64,000 nt of DNA from Virgibacillus siamensis (GTDB lineage: Bacteria > Bacillota > Bacilli > Bacillales > Amphibacillaceae). Below the pieces are notes generated by a model. It was not told where the DNA came from, searched no databases, and saw nothing but the letters and a program-made list of their open reading frames with translations. This document shows positions 40,302 through 48,439 of the stretch, in pieces. Numbering within the stretch: the stretch's first letter is position 1; each line of letters begins with the position of its first letter. Both the position numbers and the translations under genes were made by a program. Location of the stretch: contig NZ_FUIH01000007.1 of assembly GCF_900162695.1 (NCBI RefSeq), forward strand, positions 868,001 to 932,000. Reading direction: 5' to 3'.

Positions 40302-40504
40302 AAGAGGCAAGTACATATTAGAATCTATGCCATCGCTACGGAAATACACTACGCTTTCCGCGGGCTCGCGATGAGCCTCCTCGTGAGGAAACCACTCACT
40401 GCGGGGTCTCATCGTCTTCGCTTTCCCGCAGGAGTCTTCGTGTATTTCCTGCGCTGGGAATGAATTACTAATCTTATTAAAATACAAGTTTGTCCATGCC
40501 TCTT
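40302..40504. repeat. palindromic intergenic element, copy 2 (convergent terminator)
   Basis: The outer ends AAGAGGCA (40302-40309) and TGCCTCTT (40497-40504) pair perfectly. Inside, GGAAATACAC (40340-40349) is inverted as GTGTATTTCC (40439-40449 region). The words GCGGGCTCGCGATGAGCCTC, GCGGGGTCTCATCG and CCCGCAGGAGTCT match copy 1 at 29.3-29.7 kb. Copy 2 lacks the extra internal sequence of copy 1. It lies between ktrB (plus) and the protease gene (minus), and T-rich DNA follows on one side, so it probably ends both transcripts. Confidence 0.78.
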
Positions 40505-40507
40505 GTT

Positions 40508-41647
40508 TTATTTTTTTCCTCTGGTTATATTCTGTATTTTAAGTTGATTATTTTCACTGCCAATGGTAAGGACATATTGTTGTTTATGTTTCTTTGATTC
40601 ATTTTTGCCGGTTGATTTTGTTTCAACAGTAATATTAGCTGATATCTTTACTTGGTTGCCATCGGTGATGTTGCTGGAAAGGCTGGCATAATCCAAATCA
40701 ATAATATGAATGTAGCCGTTACGAAAATCCGAATAGGATGTTGATGTTTGCATGGAACTTCCCAGCAAACTGTATGCTGTGACATAATCCCTGATCGTGA
40801 TGCTTTCAAAGAAATAGTCAGCAAGATATTCCGCGTTTTTCGTTAGATCATCCGGATCCGAATTGGAAATAATATCATCTACATTGGCAAAATCTAGTTT
40901 TTTACTATTTGCTTCTTTTGACCATTTTGTTACTTTATCTATTACTTGTTCTATTGGGATACTGAAGCCGATTGTACCGTCTTCCGTCCCAACGGAATTG
41001 ATTCCGATTACTTTCCCGGTTTCGCGGTTTATAAGCGGACCGCCGCTATTTCCATGTGTGATTTGCGCAGAAATCTGATAAACATTATTATAAGCAAACC
41101 CATCTACTGAAAAATTTCTTGCCATTCCTGAAATGATGCCCAATGTTACAGTGTTCTGAAACCCGTGCGGACTTCCAAGTGCTATTACTTCATCACCAAT
41201 TTCCGCCTGAGAATCTTCCGCGATGTCTAATGGACTCTGATCCGCCAGTTGTGGAACCCGGACAACGGCAACATCAAGTTTTTTTCCGACACCGATAATT
41301 GCAGCAGGATATGTATGGGCATTGGCGGTTTTCACGTAAATTGCCTCCGCATCATTGACCACATGGGCGTTTGTTATAATATCACCTTTATTATTGTATA
41401 AAAATCCTGAACCTGTAATAGTGGCATCCTCACTTTGACCTTCAATCTGCACCACACTTTTTTCAGTTTCATGAATAATAGATTTTAGATCAAGGCTCTT
41501 GGGATTAGATTCTACTTTATTAATGCCAGGATTGTTTACCGTTATTTCTTCACCGCTCCAGGATTTGTTGATGGAATAAAGTATAACAATTCCAATCAGA
41601 AGGAGCAGAACGGAAACAACAACAGGAAGTTTCAGCTTTTTGTTCAT
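40508..41647 (-). CDS. HtrA-like trypsin-fold serine protease without PDZ domain
   Basis: A 379-residue membrane-anchored S1C protease. One span at residues 7-25 is followed by a linker, then the catalytic domain with His95 (TNAHVV), Asp125 (KLDVAVVRV) and Ser201 (THGNSGGPL). Instead of a PDZ domain it has a C-terminal region of about 110 residues that looks NTF2-like (DYFFESITIRDYVTAYSLLG). The active site is outside the membrane, so a role in envelope protein quality control is likely. GGGGTG precedes the ATG. It is the second gene of a pair with the zinc-ribbon membrane protein 32 bases upstream. Confidence 0.87.
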   Translation of the reverse strand: MNKKLKLPVVVSVLLLLIGIVILYSINKSWSGEEITVNNPGINKVESNPKSLDLKSIIHETEKSVVQIEGQSEDATITGSGFLYNNKGDIITNAHVVNDAEAIYVKTANAHTYPAAIIGVGKKLDVAVVRVPQLADQSPLDIAEDSQAEIGDEVIALGSPHGFQNTVTLGIISGMARNFSVDGFAYNNVYQISAQITHGNSGGPLINRETGKVIGINSVGTEDGTIGFSIPIEQVIDKVTKWSKEANSKKLDFANVDDIISNSDPDDLTKNAEYLADYFFESITIRDYVTAYSLLGSSMQTSTSYSDFRNGYIHIIDLDYASLSSNITDGNQVKISANITVETKSTGKNESKKHKQQYVLTIGSENNQLKIQNITRGKK

Positions 41648-41679
41648 AATGTCACCCCGTTGTAGAAATTACCTTCTGA

Positions 41680-42840
41680 TTAATCCGTATACCAATTTAT
41701 AGTATCCACTTGCACTTTGATTGCTGTATTCTGTTTCTCAATATCATAATGTGTGAATTCAAATTTGCCGGTTTCATCCGGGTATAATGTATCAGGGTAT
41801 ACATAGACCTCATTGGATGAAAAATTGTTTCCGTCTTTGGTTGACAATGAGTACTCTACAAGGATGGTGTTTATTGGAACGGTGGCATTGCTTTTTACCT
41901 TTCCTTTTACGACCAATTTTCCTTGCTTATTATTATCAAGTGACACGGATACGAGTTCTATCGCTTCGTTCCGATTAAATTGGCGTTCTTGTTCAGCAGT
42001 ATTGATAGCCTGTTCAATACGTTTACGCTGTGCAGTTTCAAACGCTATTTTTTCCTTATCAATCGTGGTTTTAAGACTCTGCAGTTTCTCGGATTCCGGT
42101 GCATATTTCAATCCTTCTTTAACAATAATCATTGCATCCGAAAATTGTTTCCCATTTAATTGCTCACTTGCTTTTGAATAGGTATAATTAATTATTTGAT
42201 TACGTATGTTCTTGGTTATTTTTTTTCCTTTTTCTGTTTTGATGGTTTCGGCTTCCCAAACAAGTGTTTTCAATTCATTGATTTCCGGATCATGATTCAG
42301 TTTGTATTTCAGTTGTTCTAGTTTTATTTTGTTGCGCTTGGATGTCAATGAATTGACCAATTCCGTAACAGCCGCACCCTCATAGTTTTTGATGGAATTT
42401 TCAGCCTTGTTGATTAGGGACAATGCCTGTTGAAATTCCTCGTTTTCCATTAATGTATCGGCATGCTTTATATCAGATTCAATAGCCATTCCTTTTTGGA
42501 CATAGTTTAGCGCCAATTCAGCCTGATGAAAACCATTACTGTTATCTAATGATGCTTCAAGCATGTCTTGTGCCTTTTTAAAGTTTCCATCCATTGCTTG
42601 CTGTTCAGCGTTGTTATACAAATCCTTTGCATCGGCAAGCTGATTTTGCATAAATACATAATATATTCCGGAAGATAGTAGTACGATTGCAAGCGTGGCG
42701 ATAGGTATAAACCAGAATTTATTAAATTCCTTTCGATTTTCCAATCGCATCAGCATATCTTCGGGGAGCTTTCGACCGCATTTTATACAATATGATTCGT
42801 CTTCTTTCACCCTCATGCCGCAATAGGGACAGTGATGCAT
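41680..42840 (-). CDS. zinc-ribbon membrane protein with helical repeat region
   Basis: A 386-residue protein. It has an N-terminal zinc ribbon with CPYCG (Cys4, Cys7) and CIKCG (Cys18, Cys21), one span near residues 42-60 (FIPIATLAIVLLSSGIYYVF), a long helical region that looks like degenerate TPR repeats (AEQQAMDGNFKKAQDML and ENEEFQQALSLINKA), and a C-terminal beta domain of about 100 residues similar to FxLYD domains. ATG at 42840 follows AGG at suitable distance; the longer frame from 42894 lacks the zinc ribbon at its start. It forms an operon with the protease gene. It may present substrates or sense envelope state; that is inference. Confidence 0.75.
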   Translation of the reverse strand: MHHCPYCGMRVKEDESYCIKCGRKLPEDMLMRLENRKEFNKFWFIPIATLAIVLLSSGIYYVFMQNQLADAKDLYNNAEQQAMDGNFKKAQDMLEASLDNSNGFHQAELALNYVQKGMAIESDIKHADTLMENEEFQQALSLINKAENSIKNYEGAAVTELVNSLTSKRNKIKLEQLKYKLNHDPEINELKTLVWEAETIKTEKGKKITKNIRNQIINYTYSKASEQLNGKQFSDAMIIVKEGLKYAPESEKLQSLKTTIDKEKIAFETAQRKRIEQAINTAEQERQFNRNEAIELVSVSLDNNKQGKLVVKGKVKSNATVPINTILVEYSLSTKDGNNFSSNEVYVYPDTLYPDETGKFEFTHYDIEKQNTAIKVQVDTINWYTD

Positions 42841-43046
42841 GGTAAAAAACCTACTTTCCAGAAAGTTGCCGTTGATCAGTGTCGAGAAACGCATATTAGC
42901 TTATGACTGCAGTGTCGCTTCTTTTCTTACAATTTTATCACATTTTTGCTTTATTTAGGGTGATGAAATTGGTATGATAAAATAGAGAATGGACATTATA
43001 GGTCATATTATTACATAATTAATCAATAAGAAAGGGGAATACCGCA

Positions 43047-43124
43047 ATGGAAATACTGTTTGGAATTGTTTGCTTTGGTTTGCTTGCGCTTAATATTGGA
43101 TATTGTATTTTTGATAATGAATAA
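43047..43124 (+). CDS. 25-aa hydrophobic peptide
   Basis: AAAGGGG stands 7 bases before ATG 43047, and the frame (MEILFGIVCFGLLALNIGYC then IFDNE) ends at 43124, directly before a terminator. The peptide is one membrane helix with two cysteines and an acidic end. A complete unit with ribosome-binding site, ORF and terminator is unlikely by chance. The upstream gap has TATGATAAAAT, a possible -10 region. The role is unknown; small membrane regulators have this shape. Confidence 0.6.
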   Translation: MEILFGIVCFGLLALNIGYCIFDNE

Positions 43125-43130
43125 TAAAAA

Positions 43131-43158
43131 GGGTCAGACGTTAAATGGTGTCTGACCC
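43131..43158. terminator. bidirectional terminator
   Basis: GGGTCAGAC (43131-43139) pairs perfectly with GTCTGACCC (43150-43158). It lies between the 25-aa peptide gene (plus) and the signal peptidase gene (minus), with A/T runs on both sides. Confidence 0.88.
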
Positions 43159-43164
43159 GAAATT

Positions 43165-43695
43165 TTAATTAGTGGAAGTCCATTCATCAAATGGGAAGAC
43201 GATGAATTCCGATCTGCCAATGATCGTATCTTCTTGAATGAATCCAAGTCCATTTCGGCTGTCCATACTTATTTCACGATTGTCTCCCATCACAAAATAT
43301 TCATTTTCCGGAACGGTATATGGTCCGAAGTTACCGGTGTGGTTTCGCGCTTCCTCTGAAATAAACGTCTCCTCATATTTTTTACCATCAATATACAAGA
43401 CATGATTTTTTACTTCAATCGTCTCTCCAGGCAATGCAATAATCCGCTTCACATAATTTTTAATCGGTCTATCAATAATTACGATATCTCCACGTTCAGG
43501 TTCACCAGTCAGGTAAACAAATTTATTAAACAGAATGGTTTCGCCGTCTTCAAGGGTAGGTTCCATACTTTCACCTTCGACAATTGAAGTTGCAAAAACA
43601 AATGATCGAAGCAGGAATGCAAGGATAACCGCAATCAGTATGGCTTTTAACCATTCCAACCATTGATTTTTTTTCTTAGCAGTTTCTTCAGCCAA
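43165..43695 (-). CDS. sip: type I signal peptidase
   Basis: A 176-residue signal peptidase I. One N-terminal span (residues 16-30) precedes the catalytic domain with Ser43 (GESMEPTL) and Lys83 (YVKRIIALPGE), the same residue numbers as B. subtilis SipS. GDNREISMDSR near residues 137-147 is the box E region. It removes signal peptides of secreted proteins at the outer membrane face. The start is TTG at 43695 with AAAGGA eight bases before it. It is a single-gene unit; Bacilli often have several such enzymes, so the paralogue (SipS, T, U or V) is not assigned. Confidence 0.94.
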   Translation of the reverse strand: MAEETAKKKNQWLEWLKAILIAVILAFLLRSFVFATSIVEGESMEPTLEDGETILFNKFVYLTGEPERGDIVIIDRPIKNYVKRIIALPGETIEVKNHVLYIDGKKYEETFISEEARNHTGNFGPYTVPENEYFVMGDNREISMDSRNGLGFIQEDTIIGRSEFIVFPFDEWTSTN

Positions 43696-43824
43696 TTATG
43701 ACATCCTTTCCAAAAGCTAATCAGCTAATTTTATCATAACATAATCGTGAAATTGCTTTCGAGATATATTATTTGATTCTGTACCAGTTTCTGTGTTTTG
43801 CCTGATGATCTCAAGTACGGCAAA

Positions 43825-43871
43825 TGTAAAAATTTACAAAACTTGTAATAATGGAATCAATCTGCTACAGT
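43825..43871 (+). promoter_or_regulatory. promoter and palindrome upstream of the Spo0E-like gene
   Basis: TTGTAA (43843-43848) and TACAGT (43866-43871) are 17 bp apart, with TGC before the -10. Just upstream lies the perfect dyad TGTAAA-AA-TTTACA (43825-43838), a possible activator or repressor site. The promoter lies downstream of the first in-frame ATG (43851), which supports ATG 43911 as the true start. Confidence 0.5.
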
Positions 43872-43910
43872 AAAATAAGTTTAACTAAAGGAGGTACTCT
43901 AGTTACGGTT

Positions 43911-44084
43911 ATGTGTGCTGCAGACAAACTTCTTAATAATATTGAACTTTTGCGCAAGAAAATGACTGATGTAGCCTTACAAGAAGGATTTTCCAGTAAT
44001 GAGTCCGTAGAAATCAGTCAGGAATTGGATAAGCTGTTAAACCGCTATAATGAAATAAAACAACCTATGCATCATAAAGATTGA
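43911..44084 (+). CDS. Spo0E-like aspartyl-phosphate phosphatase
   Basis: A 57-residue two-helix protein. LLNNIELLRKKMTDVALQEG forms helix 1 and ISQELDKLLNRYNEI helix 2, with the SQELD signature of Spo0E, YisI and YnzD. These enzymes dephosphorylate Spo0A~P and so delay sporulation. AAAGGAGG at 43888-43895 is 15 bases from the ATG, longer than usual; no other start codon lies between, and ATG 43851 is within the promoter. The gene is monocistronic and faces the aminotransferase gene. Confidence 0.82.
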   Translation: MCAADKLLNNIELLRKKMTDVALQEGFSSNESVEISQELDKLLNRYNEIKQPMHHKD

Positions 44085-44159
44085 CGACTGGTTTTATTGT
44101 TGAGGACGTTTTCGCCCCCGGTTATAAATGCTTTAGTCGTATTCTTCAACTATAAATGT

Positions 44160-45320
44160 TTATGCCTTCAAATCAGTTAAAAAAACTTCCAGCCTGTCCA
44201 ATCCTTCTCTTATCGTTTTCATATCATATGCATAAGATAGACGCATGTATCCTTCGCCAATTGGAGAAAAGGCATCTCCGGGAACTAATGCTACTTTACC
44301 CTTCCGAACCAAGTCCAGCCCCAATTGAAATGAAGATAACCCCAGCTGATCAAATTGCGGGAAAAAATAAAAAGCTCCATCCGGCAGATTAACCTGTAAT
44401 CCCATGGATTGAAGACGCTCATACACGTAATCACGTCTTTTCACGTAAGCATCACGCATTGCCGAAGGATCATTACTGCCGTTTGTCAATGCCTCCAAGG
44501 CTGCATACTGGCTAATTGACGAGGCACAGGAAACATTATATTGGTGTACCTTAAGCATTTCCTTGGCAAGCCAGGAAGGTGCCAATGCATAGCCGATCCG
44601 GAAACCTGTCATCGCATGTGATTTAGACAAGCCGTTTATGATAATTGTTTTGTCTTTCATTCCTTTAAAACCTGCAATGGATATATGCTTTCGATCGTAT
44701 ACCAGCTCACTGTATATTTCATCTGCTAAAACGAAAATATTCCGTTTCCGCAATTCCGGTACCAGTTGCTGGAACTCTTCTTTGGTAAAAGAAGCACCGG
44801 TTGGATTGGAAGGGTAGGGGAGAACAACACATTTTGTGTTCTCCGTAATATGCTGTCGCAACGTTTCCTTGGTTAATTTAAAATTGTCCCCTGTAGTATC
44901 GACATATACGACTTGAGCCCCGGCAAGACGAATGAGCGGTTCATAACCGGGATAAATCGGTGCCGGCAGAATTACTTCATCGCCAGCATTCAGAATGGTC
45001 CGTAGCGTAATATCAATTGCCTGTGATGCCCCGGTTGTGACAATGATTTCCGAATCAGGATAATAGTCCAGTCCATAGCTGTTTTCGTAATAACTGGAAA
45101 TCGCTCGGCGTAATTCCGGAATACCCGCATTATGGGTATATACTGTTTTGTTTTGGTCCAGTGCATATTTTGCTGCTTCTTTTACATGATCTGGCGTGTG
45201 AAAATCAGGCTGACCAATTGTTAAGGATGTAACATTTTTTTCATCAGTAACCATATTAAAGAATTTCCGGATTCCTGATATTTCAATCGTTTGTACAGAT
45301 TTATTAAGTAACGGTCGCAT
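44160..45320 (-). CDS. class I/II aminotransferase (PatA-like)
   Basis: A 386-residue PLP enzyme of fold type I. Near residue 30 it has TSLTIGQPDFHTP, near 150-165 YPSNPTGASF, and near 220 the lysine motif NGLSKSHAMTGFRIGY, where Lys binds PLP. Size and sequence fit B. subtilis PatA (N-acetyl-diaminopimelate aminotransferase) and related aspartate aminotransferases. With dapH and dapL at 52.6-54.5 kb, PatA would complete the acetylated branch of lysine and diaminopimelate synthesis, though it is not in their operon. ATG at 45320 follows GAAGGAG; the frame upstream to 45380 has no such site. Confidence 0.87.
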   Translation of the reverse strand: MRPLLNKSVQTIEISGIRKFFNMVTDEKNVTSLTIGQPDFHTPDHVKEAAKYALDQNKTVYTHNAGIPELRRAISSYYENSYGLDYYPDSEIIVTTGASQAIDITLRTILNAGDEVILPAPIYPGYEPLIRLAGAQVVYVDTTGDNFKLTKETLRQHITENTKCVVLPYPSNPTGASFTKEEFQQLVPELRKRNIFVLADEIYSELVYDRKHISIAGFKGMKDKTIIINGLSKSHAMTGFRIGYALAPSWLAKEMLKVHQYNVSCASSISQYAALEALTNGSNDPSAMRDAYVKRRDYVYERLQSMGLQVNLPDGAFYFFPQFDQLGLSSFQLGLDLVRKGKVALVPGDAFSPIGEGYMRLSYAYDMKTIREGLDRLEVFLTDLKA

Positions 45321-45429
45321 GAAAAATTCTCCTTCAAAATTTTTAATAAAATGTTCGAATAATTTCGATTTATCATACAAGTTATTGGGTATATTAGATA
45401 ATGAGCGATGATAAAGGAGATGTTAGGAC

Positions 45430-45579
45430 ATGCGCCCAAAATATCAAAGTTTTGATGAACTTGTAAAACAAAACAAAAAAGAGCTGTTGGAAGATGAAAA
45501 ACAATTACAGCAAATTGAACTTCGTCTTGAGAAAAAACGAGAGAAAAACTCCAAAAAAATGAAGCGGCCATCTTCGTAA
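45430..45579 (+). CDS. FbpB-family small basic protein
   Basis: A 49-residue basic protein: MRPKYQSFDELVKQNKKELL then DEKQLQQIELRLEKKREKN. This matches the FbpB family, small partners of the iron-sparing sRNA FsrA in B. subtilis. AAAGGAG stands 9 bases before the ATG. Upstream, AGATAATGAGCGATGATAA (45400-45418) weakly recalls a Fur box, but a match to the family's 7-1-7 pattern is poor. It is divergent from the aminotransferase gene. The region from 45580 to 45723 beyond it contains only a short hairpin (ACTCTC and GAGAGT). Confidence 0.78.
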   Translation: MRPKYQSFDELVKQNKKELLEDEKQLQQIELRLEKKREKNSKKMKRPSS

Positions 45580-45723
45580 TTATCATAACATACGTTGATT
45601 AAGATGAACCATTCCCAAAAAGGAGCGGCTTCGTGTCTGTTCCGTCTTTTGCGAACGGTATAACTCTCAGCATGCGAGAGTATCACGCTTTACCTGGATG
45701 CGCTTCGATAAGGGATCTTATTT

Positions 45724-46614
45724 TCACCGCACAATTGCCTTTCTCCGATAAGATGCCTGTATAAGAATGACTGCGCTGATAATGCATGCCATTCCCATCA
45801 TCTGCGTTACGGAAAAGGGTTCCCCGAAAATAAAAATTCCTATAAGTGCAGCCACTACAGGCTCGATTGTTGTTAAAATAGATGCTTTTGATGCTTCAGT
45901 CCGGTTCAGCCCAAACGTGTAAATGATATATGCAACTGCTGTTGGCAGAAATCCAAGGCCAAATGCATAGAAGAGGACTTCCGGATTTAGCAGCATCTCT
46001 GCTTTTTCTTTGTATGGGAAAAACGGAATTAACGACATAGCTGCAACAATAAATGTAAAGGTTGTGATCGAGAGACTGGAGTATTTCTTCAGTGCCAACT
46101 TGCTAAAAATACTATAAAGGGCGTAGCCGATTCCTGAACCTGTTCCGAATACAAGACTTGTCAATTGGAGTATTTCCGGATTCAGCGGGATTACTCCAAC
46201 AACCAGTGCGGTTCCGAACAAGGTCACACACAGTGCGATTAGCTTCACCTTTGAAAGCGGTTCTTTGAAAAAGAAAAACGAAAAAACTGTAACAAAAGCT
46301 GGTCCTGTATATAACAGTGCAGTCGCAACCGGAATTGTGGACAGATTAATGGCAGTAAACATGCAATAATTAAAGAAAATAATACTAAAAATGCCGGTCC
46401 CGATATAATATTTGATATCTTTCCATGAATCAAGCCGTAATTTCGCAGGGGAGGTAATCCATAAGTAGATAACAAGAATAATGGCAGCGGTCCAAACTCG
46501 CAATGTTACAACTTCCATCGGTGTAAAACCGAACGCATAGAGATGTTTGACATACCAGCCGATTGTTCCCCAGAGTGCCGCCCCCAGAATAATATAGATA
46601 ATTGCCCGCTGCAA
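45724..46614 (-). CDS. DMT-family transporter (EamA domains)
   Basis: A 296-residue protein with ten spans in two EamA repeats. Marks are AALWGTIGWYVKHL near residues 12-25 and ATALLYTGPAFVTVFSFFFF near 97-116 in the first, and TEASKASILTTIEPVVAALI near 237-256 in the second. Members export amino acids and other metabolites; the substrate here is unknown. The start is TTG at 46614, with AAAGGGG nine bases before it. The gene ends at 45724 without a clear terminator and is a single unit. Confidence 0.87.
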   Translation of the reverse strand: MQRAIIYIILGAALWGTIGWYVKHLYAFGFTPMEVVTLRVWTAAIILVIYLWITSPAKLRLDSWKDIKYYIGTGIFSIIFFNYCMFTAINLSTIPVATALLYTGPAFVTVFSFFFFKEPLSKVKLIALCVTLFGTALVVGVIPLNPEILQLTSLVFGTGSGIGYALYSIFSKLALKKYSSLSITTFTFIVAAMSLIPFFPYKEKAEMLLNPEVLFYAFGLGFLPTAVAYIIYTFGLNRTEASKASILTTIEPVVAALIGIFIFGEPFSVTQMMGMACIISAVILIQASYRRKAIVR

Positions 46615-46729
46615 TTAGACATTTCCCCTTTATGTAACAAATCTTTGTGATGATTATATCAAATAAATGTGATGTATATTACCGAAACGTTTCGTTCATA
46701 TTGTTTAATAGAAAAGGGAGGGGAGTGCA

Positions 46730-47059
46730 ATGAATTGGACCAATTGGCAAGCGCAAATTCCGGACTGGCTGGATTTACAATATGTTATTCTTTTAAGCGG
46801 TATTTTAATTTGCTATATCATAGTAAGGATTGGTGTCAAATGGGTGCTTTCCAAGCAATCTATTAAATTGCTGACGTACTTGATGAGCAGTATGGCGTGT
46901 TTAGTTATCTTTCTGTTTGGTACCGTTTTATCGGCAAGGTTGGATGTATATCTGCTGGAATCCACTTTGCATTGTCTCGCCGTGTTTGGCGGATTTTTGT
47001 TTATGTTGCATATCATACAGTATTTGTTTCGAAAATCCCGAAACAAAAGAAGTGTATGA
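46730..47059 (+). CDS. small membrane protein, three spans, unknown
   Basis: A 109-residue protein with an N-terminal Trp-rich stretch (NWTNWQAQIPDWLDL) and about three membrane spans, followed by a basic tail (YLFRKSRNKRSV). GGGAGGGGAG precedes the ATG and a strong terminator follows, so it is an independent gene. It lies opposite to the DMT transporter gene and converges with ykyB. No family is recognised. Confidence 0.7.
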   Translation: MNWTNWQAQIPDWLDLQYVILLSGILICYIIVRIGVKWVLSKQSIKLLTYLMSSMACLVIFLFGTVLSARLDVYLLESTLHCLAVFGGFLFMLHIIQYLFRKSRNKRSV

Positions 47060-47079
47060 TGGTGGACTCTATATATGAC

Positions 47080-47108
47080 AAAAAACTGTGCAAATAGCAC
47101 AGTTTTTT
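47080..47108. terminator. bidirectional terminator
   Basis: AAAAAACTGTGC (47080-47091) pairs with GCACAGTTTTTT (47097-47108) around AAATA, with T-tracts for either direction. It serves the membrane protein gene (plus) and ykyB (minus). Confidence 0.92.
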
Positions 47109-47112
47109 GTTC

Positions 47113-47592
47113 TCAGTTTCGATGTGTTTTTTTAGGGGACCAATTCATTTTCCCTAGCGAAGACGGTGTGAAATAGGAAGAAGTATATTTCTTTCTGGAA
47201 ACTGGCCGCTTCTTTTCGGGAGGCTGCCAGTCGATGTAGCGGTAAACGATCTTTTTGGCGCGTGACAATGACATTTTGGACTGGGGATTCCGGTAATTAT
47301 GATCAAGCTTACCCAAATGGTTGAGTTCTTTGAAGTCTTCCTTAGTTGGGGGAATATGAAAAAAGTATTTATCCACTTTTATAAGCAATGTTGAATGCTG
47401 ATTGCTTAATTTTGGATGATCGGAAAAATGCAGACCAACTTTTTCAGCACGCTTTTCTTTAAGAAGCCTGTTTATCGTCTCTTTTTTAATGTGATAGAGG
47501 TGCTGAGGCTCAGGTGCTGTTTTGGCATGCCGGTTTATCGAAAATATGGCCTCTGCCAGTTCTTGTATCGGAATTTCTTGATTAATACTCAC
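47113..47592 (-). CDS. ykyB: YkyB-family protein
   Basis: A 159-residue basic protein. It begins MSINQEIPIQELAEAIFSIN, has the repeated conserved core NRHAKTAPEPQHLYHIKK near residues 20-37, and a SKMSLSRAKKIVYRYI segment near 104-119. This matches YkyB of B. subtilis, of unknown function, located at the start of the same ykyB-ykuV block. The start is GTG at 47592 with GGGGGG seven bases upstream. Here ykyB lies on the minus strand, with the sco-like gene next to it. Confidence 0.82.
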   Translation of the reverse strand: MSINQEIPIQELAEAIFSINRHAKTAPEPQHLYHIKKETINRLLKEKRAEKVGLHFSDHPKLSNQHSTLLIKVDKYFFHIPPTKEDFKELNHLGKLDHNYRNPQSKMSLSRAKKIVYRYIDWQPPEKKRPVSRKKYTSSYFTPSSLGKMNWSPKKTHRN

Positions 47593-47740
47593 ATGTAAAC
47601 CCCCTTTCGTTGCAGTACCAGCTGCATAACTAATTTAAGACTTTGCGGATTTTATACTATTTTGCTTGTCTCTATCGTATCGCAATGGTTGTCCCAATGC
47701 AATATTCTCCGGACCTGTTACACGTGTATTCAAAATAAAA

Positions 47741-47760
47741 GAGCGGATATTTCCCCGCTC
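47741..47760 (-). terminator. terminator of the sco-like gene
   Basis: GAGCGG (47741-47746) and CCGCTC (47755-47760) pair; on the minus strand TTTTATTTTG follows. It lies 8 bases after the gene's end. Confidence 0.75.
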
Positions 47761-47768
47761 AGGATTTG

Positions 47769-48344
47769 TTACTTCATGGACTTGATATCTTCCACAATTT
47801 TTTTCATGTTTTCCGCTTTTCTGCCATCGTACCGCTTAATAGCATTTCCTTCCGGAGTGACAACAAAGAAGCTCGTTGCGTGAATTACCTGATTGGAATC
47901 GGCGACCTTTTCAACTGCAGATTTAAAAGACTTTATGGAAAACTGCTTAATTTCATCAAATTTGTACCCGGTCAGTAAATGCCAGTTATCAAGTGAGCCA
48001 CCGCGCGATTTAACGTACTTTTTCATGATCTTGTGTGTATCATGTTTTGGATCCACACTGAAGGAAACGAGCTGGACGTCTTCAAGTCCTGCTTCTTTTA
48101 ATTGATCCTGCAATTTTGCCATGTTTGCGGTCATCGGCGGACATACTGTCGTACAGTTCGTAAAAATAAAATCCGCTACCCAAAATTTTCCTTCTAAATC
48201 ACTTTTGGAAAGTTTCTCACCATTGTGGTCAGCATAACTGAAATCCTGTACATTATATGAAAAATCTCCTTCGTACTTATCTCCACAGGCAGACAACAAA
48301 ATAACGAGCAACAGTATTGGCAAAAGCCATTTAATTCCTGACAT
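47769..48344 (-). CDS. SCO1/SenC-family lipoprotein (YpmQ-like)
   Basis: A 191-residue lipoprotein with lipobox LLSAC (Cys20) and a thioredoxin-like domain. The copper site is complete: Cys64 and Cys68 in NCTTVCPPM, and His155 in NQVIHATSF. Sco proteins deliver copper to the CuA centre of cytochrome c oxidase on the outer face of the membrane. AGGAGG precedes the ATG. Length is typical. It is a single-gene unit inserted between ykyB and ykuE, which is not its place in B. subtilis (there it is ypmQ). Confidence 0.92.
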   Translation of the reverse strand: MSGIKWLLPILLLVILLSACGDKYEGDFSYNVQDFSYADHNGEKLSKSDLEGKFWVADFIFTNCTTVCPPMTANMAKLQDQLKEAGLEDVQLVSFSVDPKHDTHKIMKKYVKSRGGSLDNWHLLTGYKFDEIKQFSIKSFKSAVEKVADSNQVIHATSFFVVTPEGNAIKRYDGRKAENMKKIVEDIKSMK

Positions 48345-48439
48345 TTGATTATCCTCCTAAACGAAATCGTTTCCAGTGTAGCATGATTCAGCCTAAAAAA
48401 CTATGGACAAACTGTTACGATTCACCATTTAGAACGAAG

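Noticed and set aside
41813..42181. 122-residue plus-strand frame
   Set aside because: It is antisense to the zinc-ribbon membrane protein gene and has no start signals or recognisable domain.
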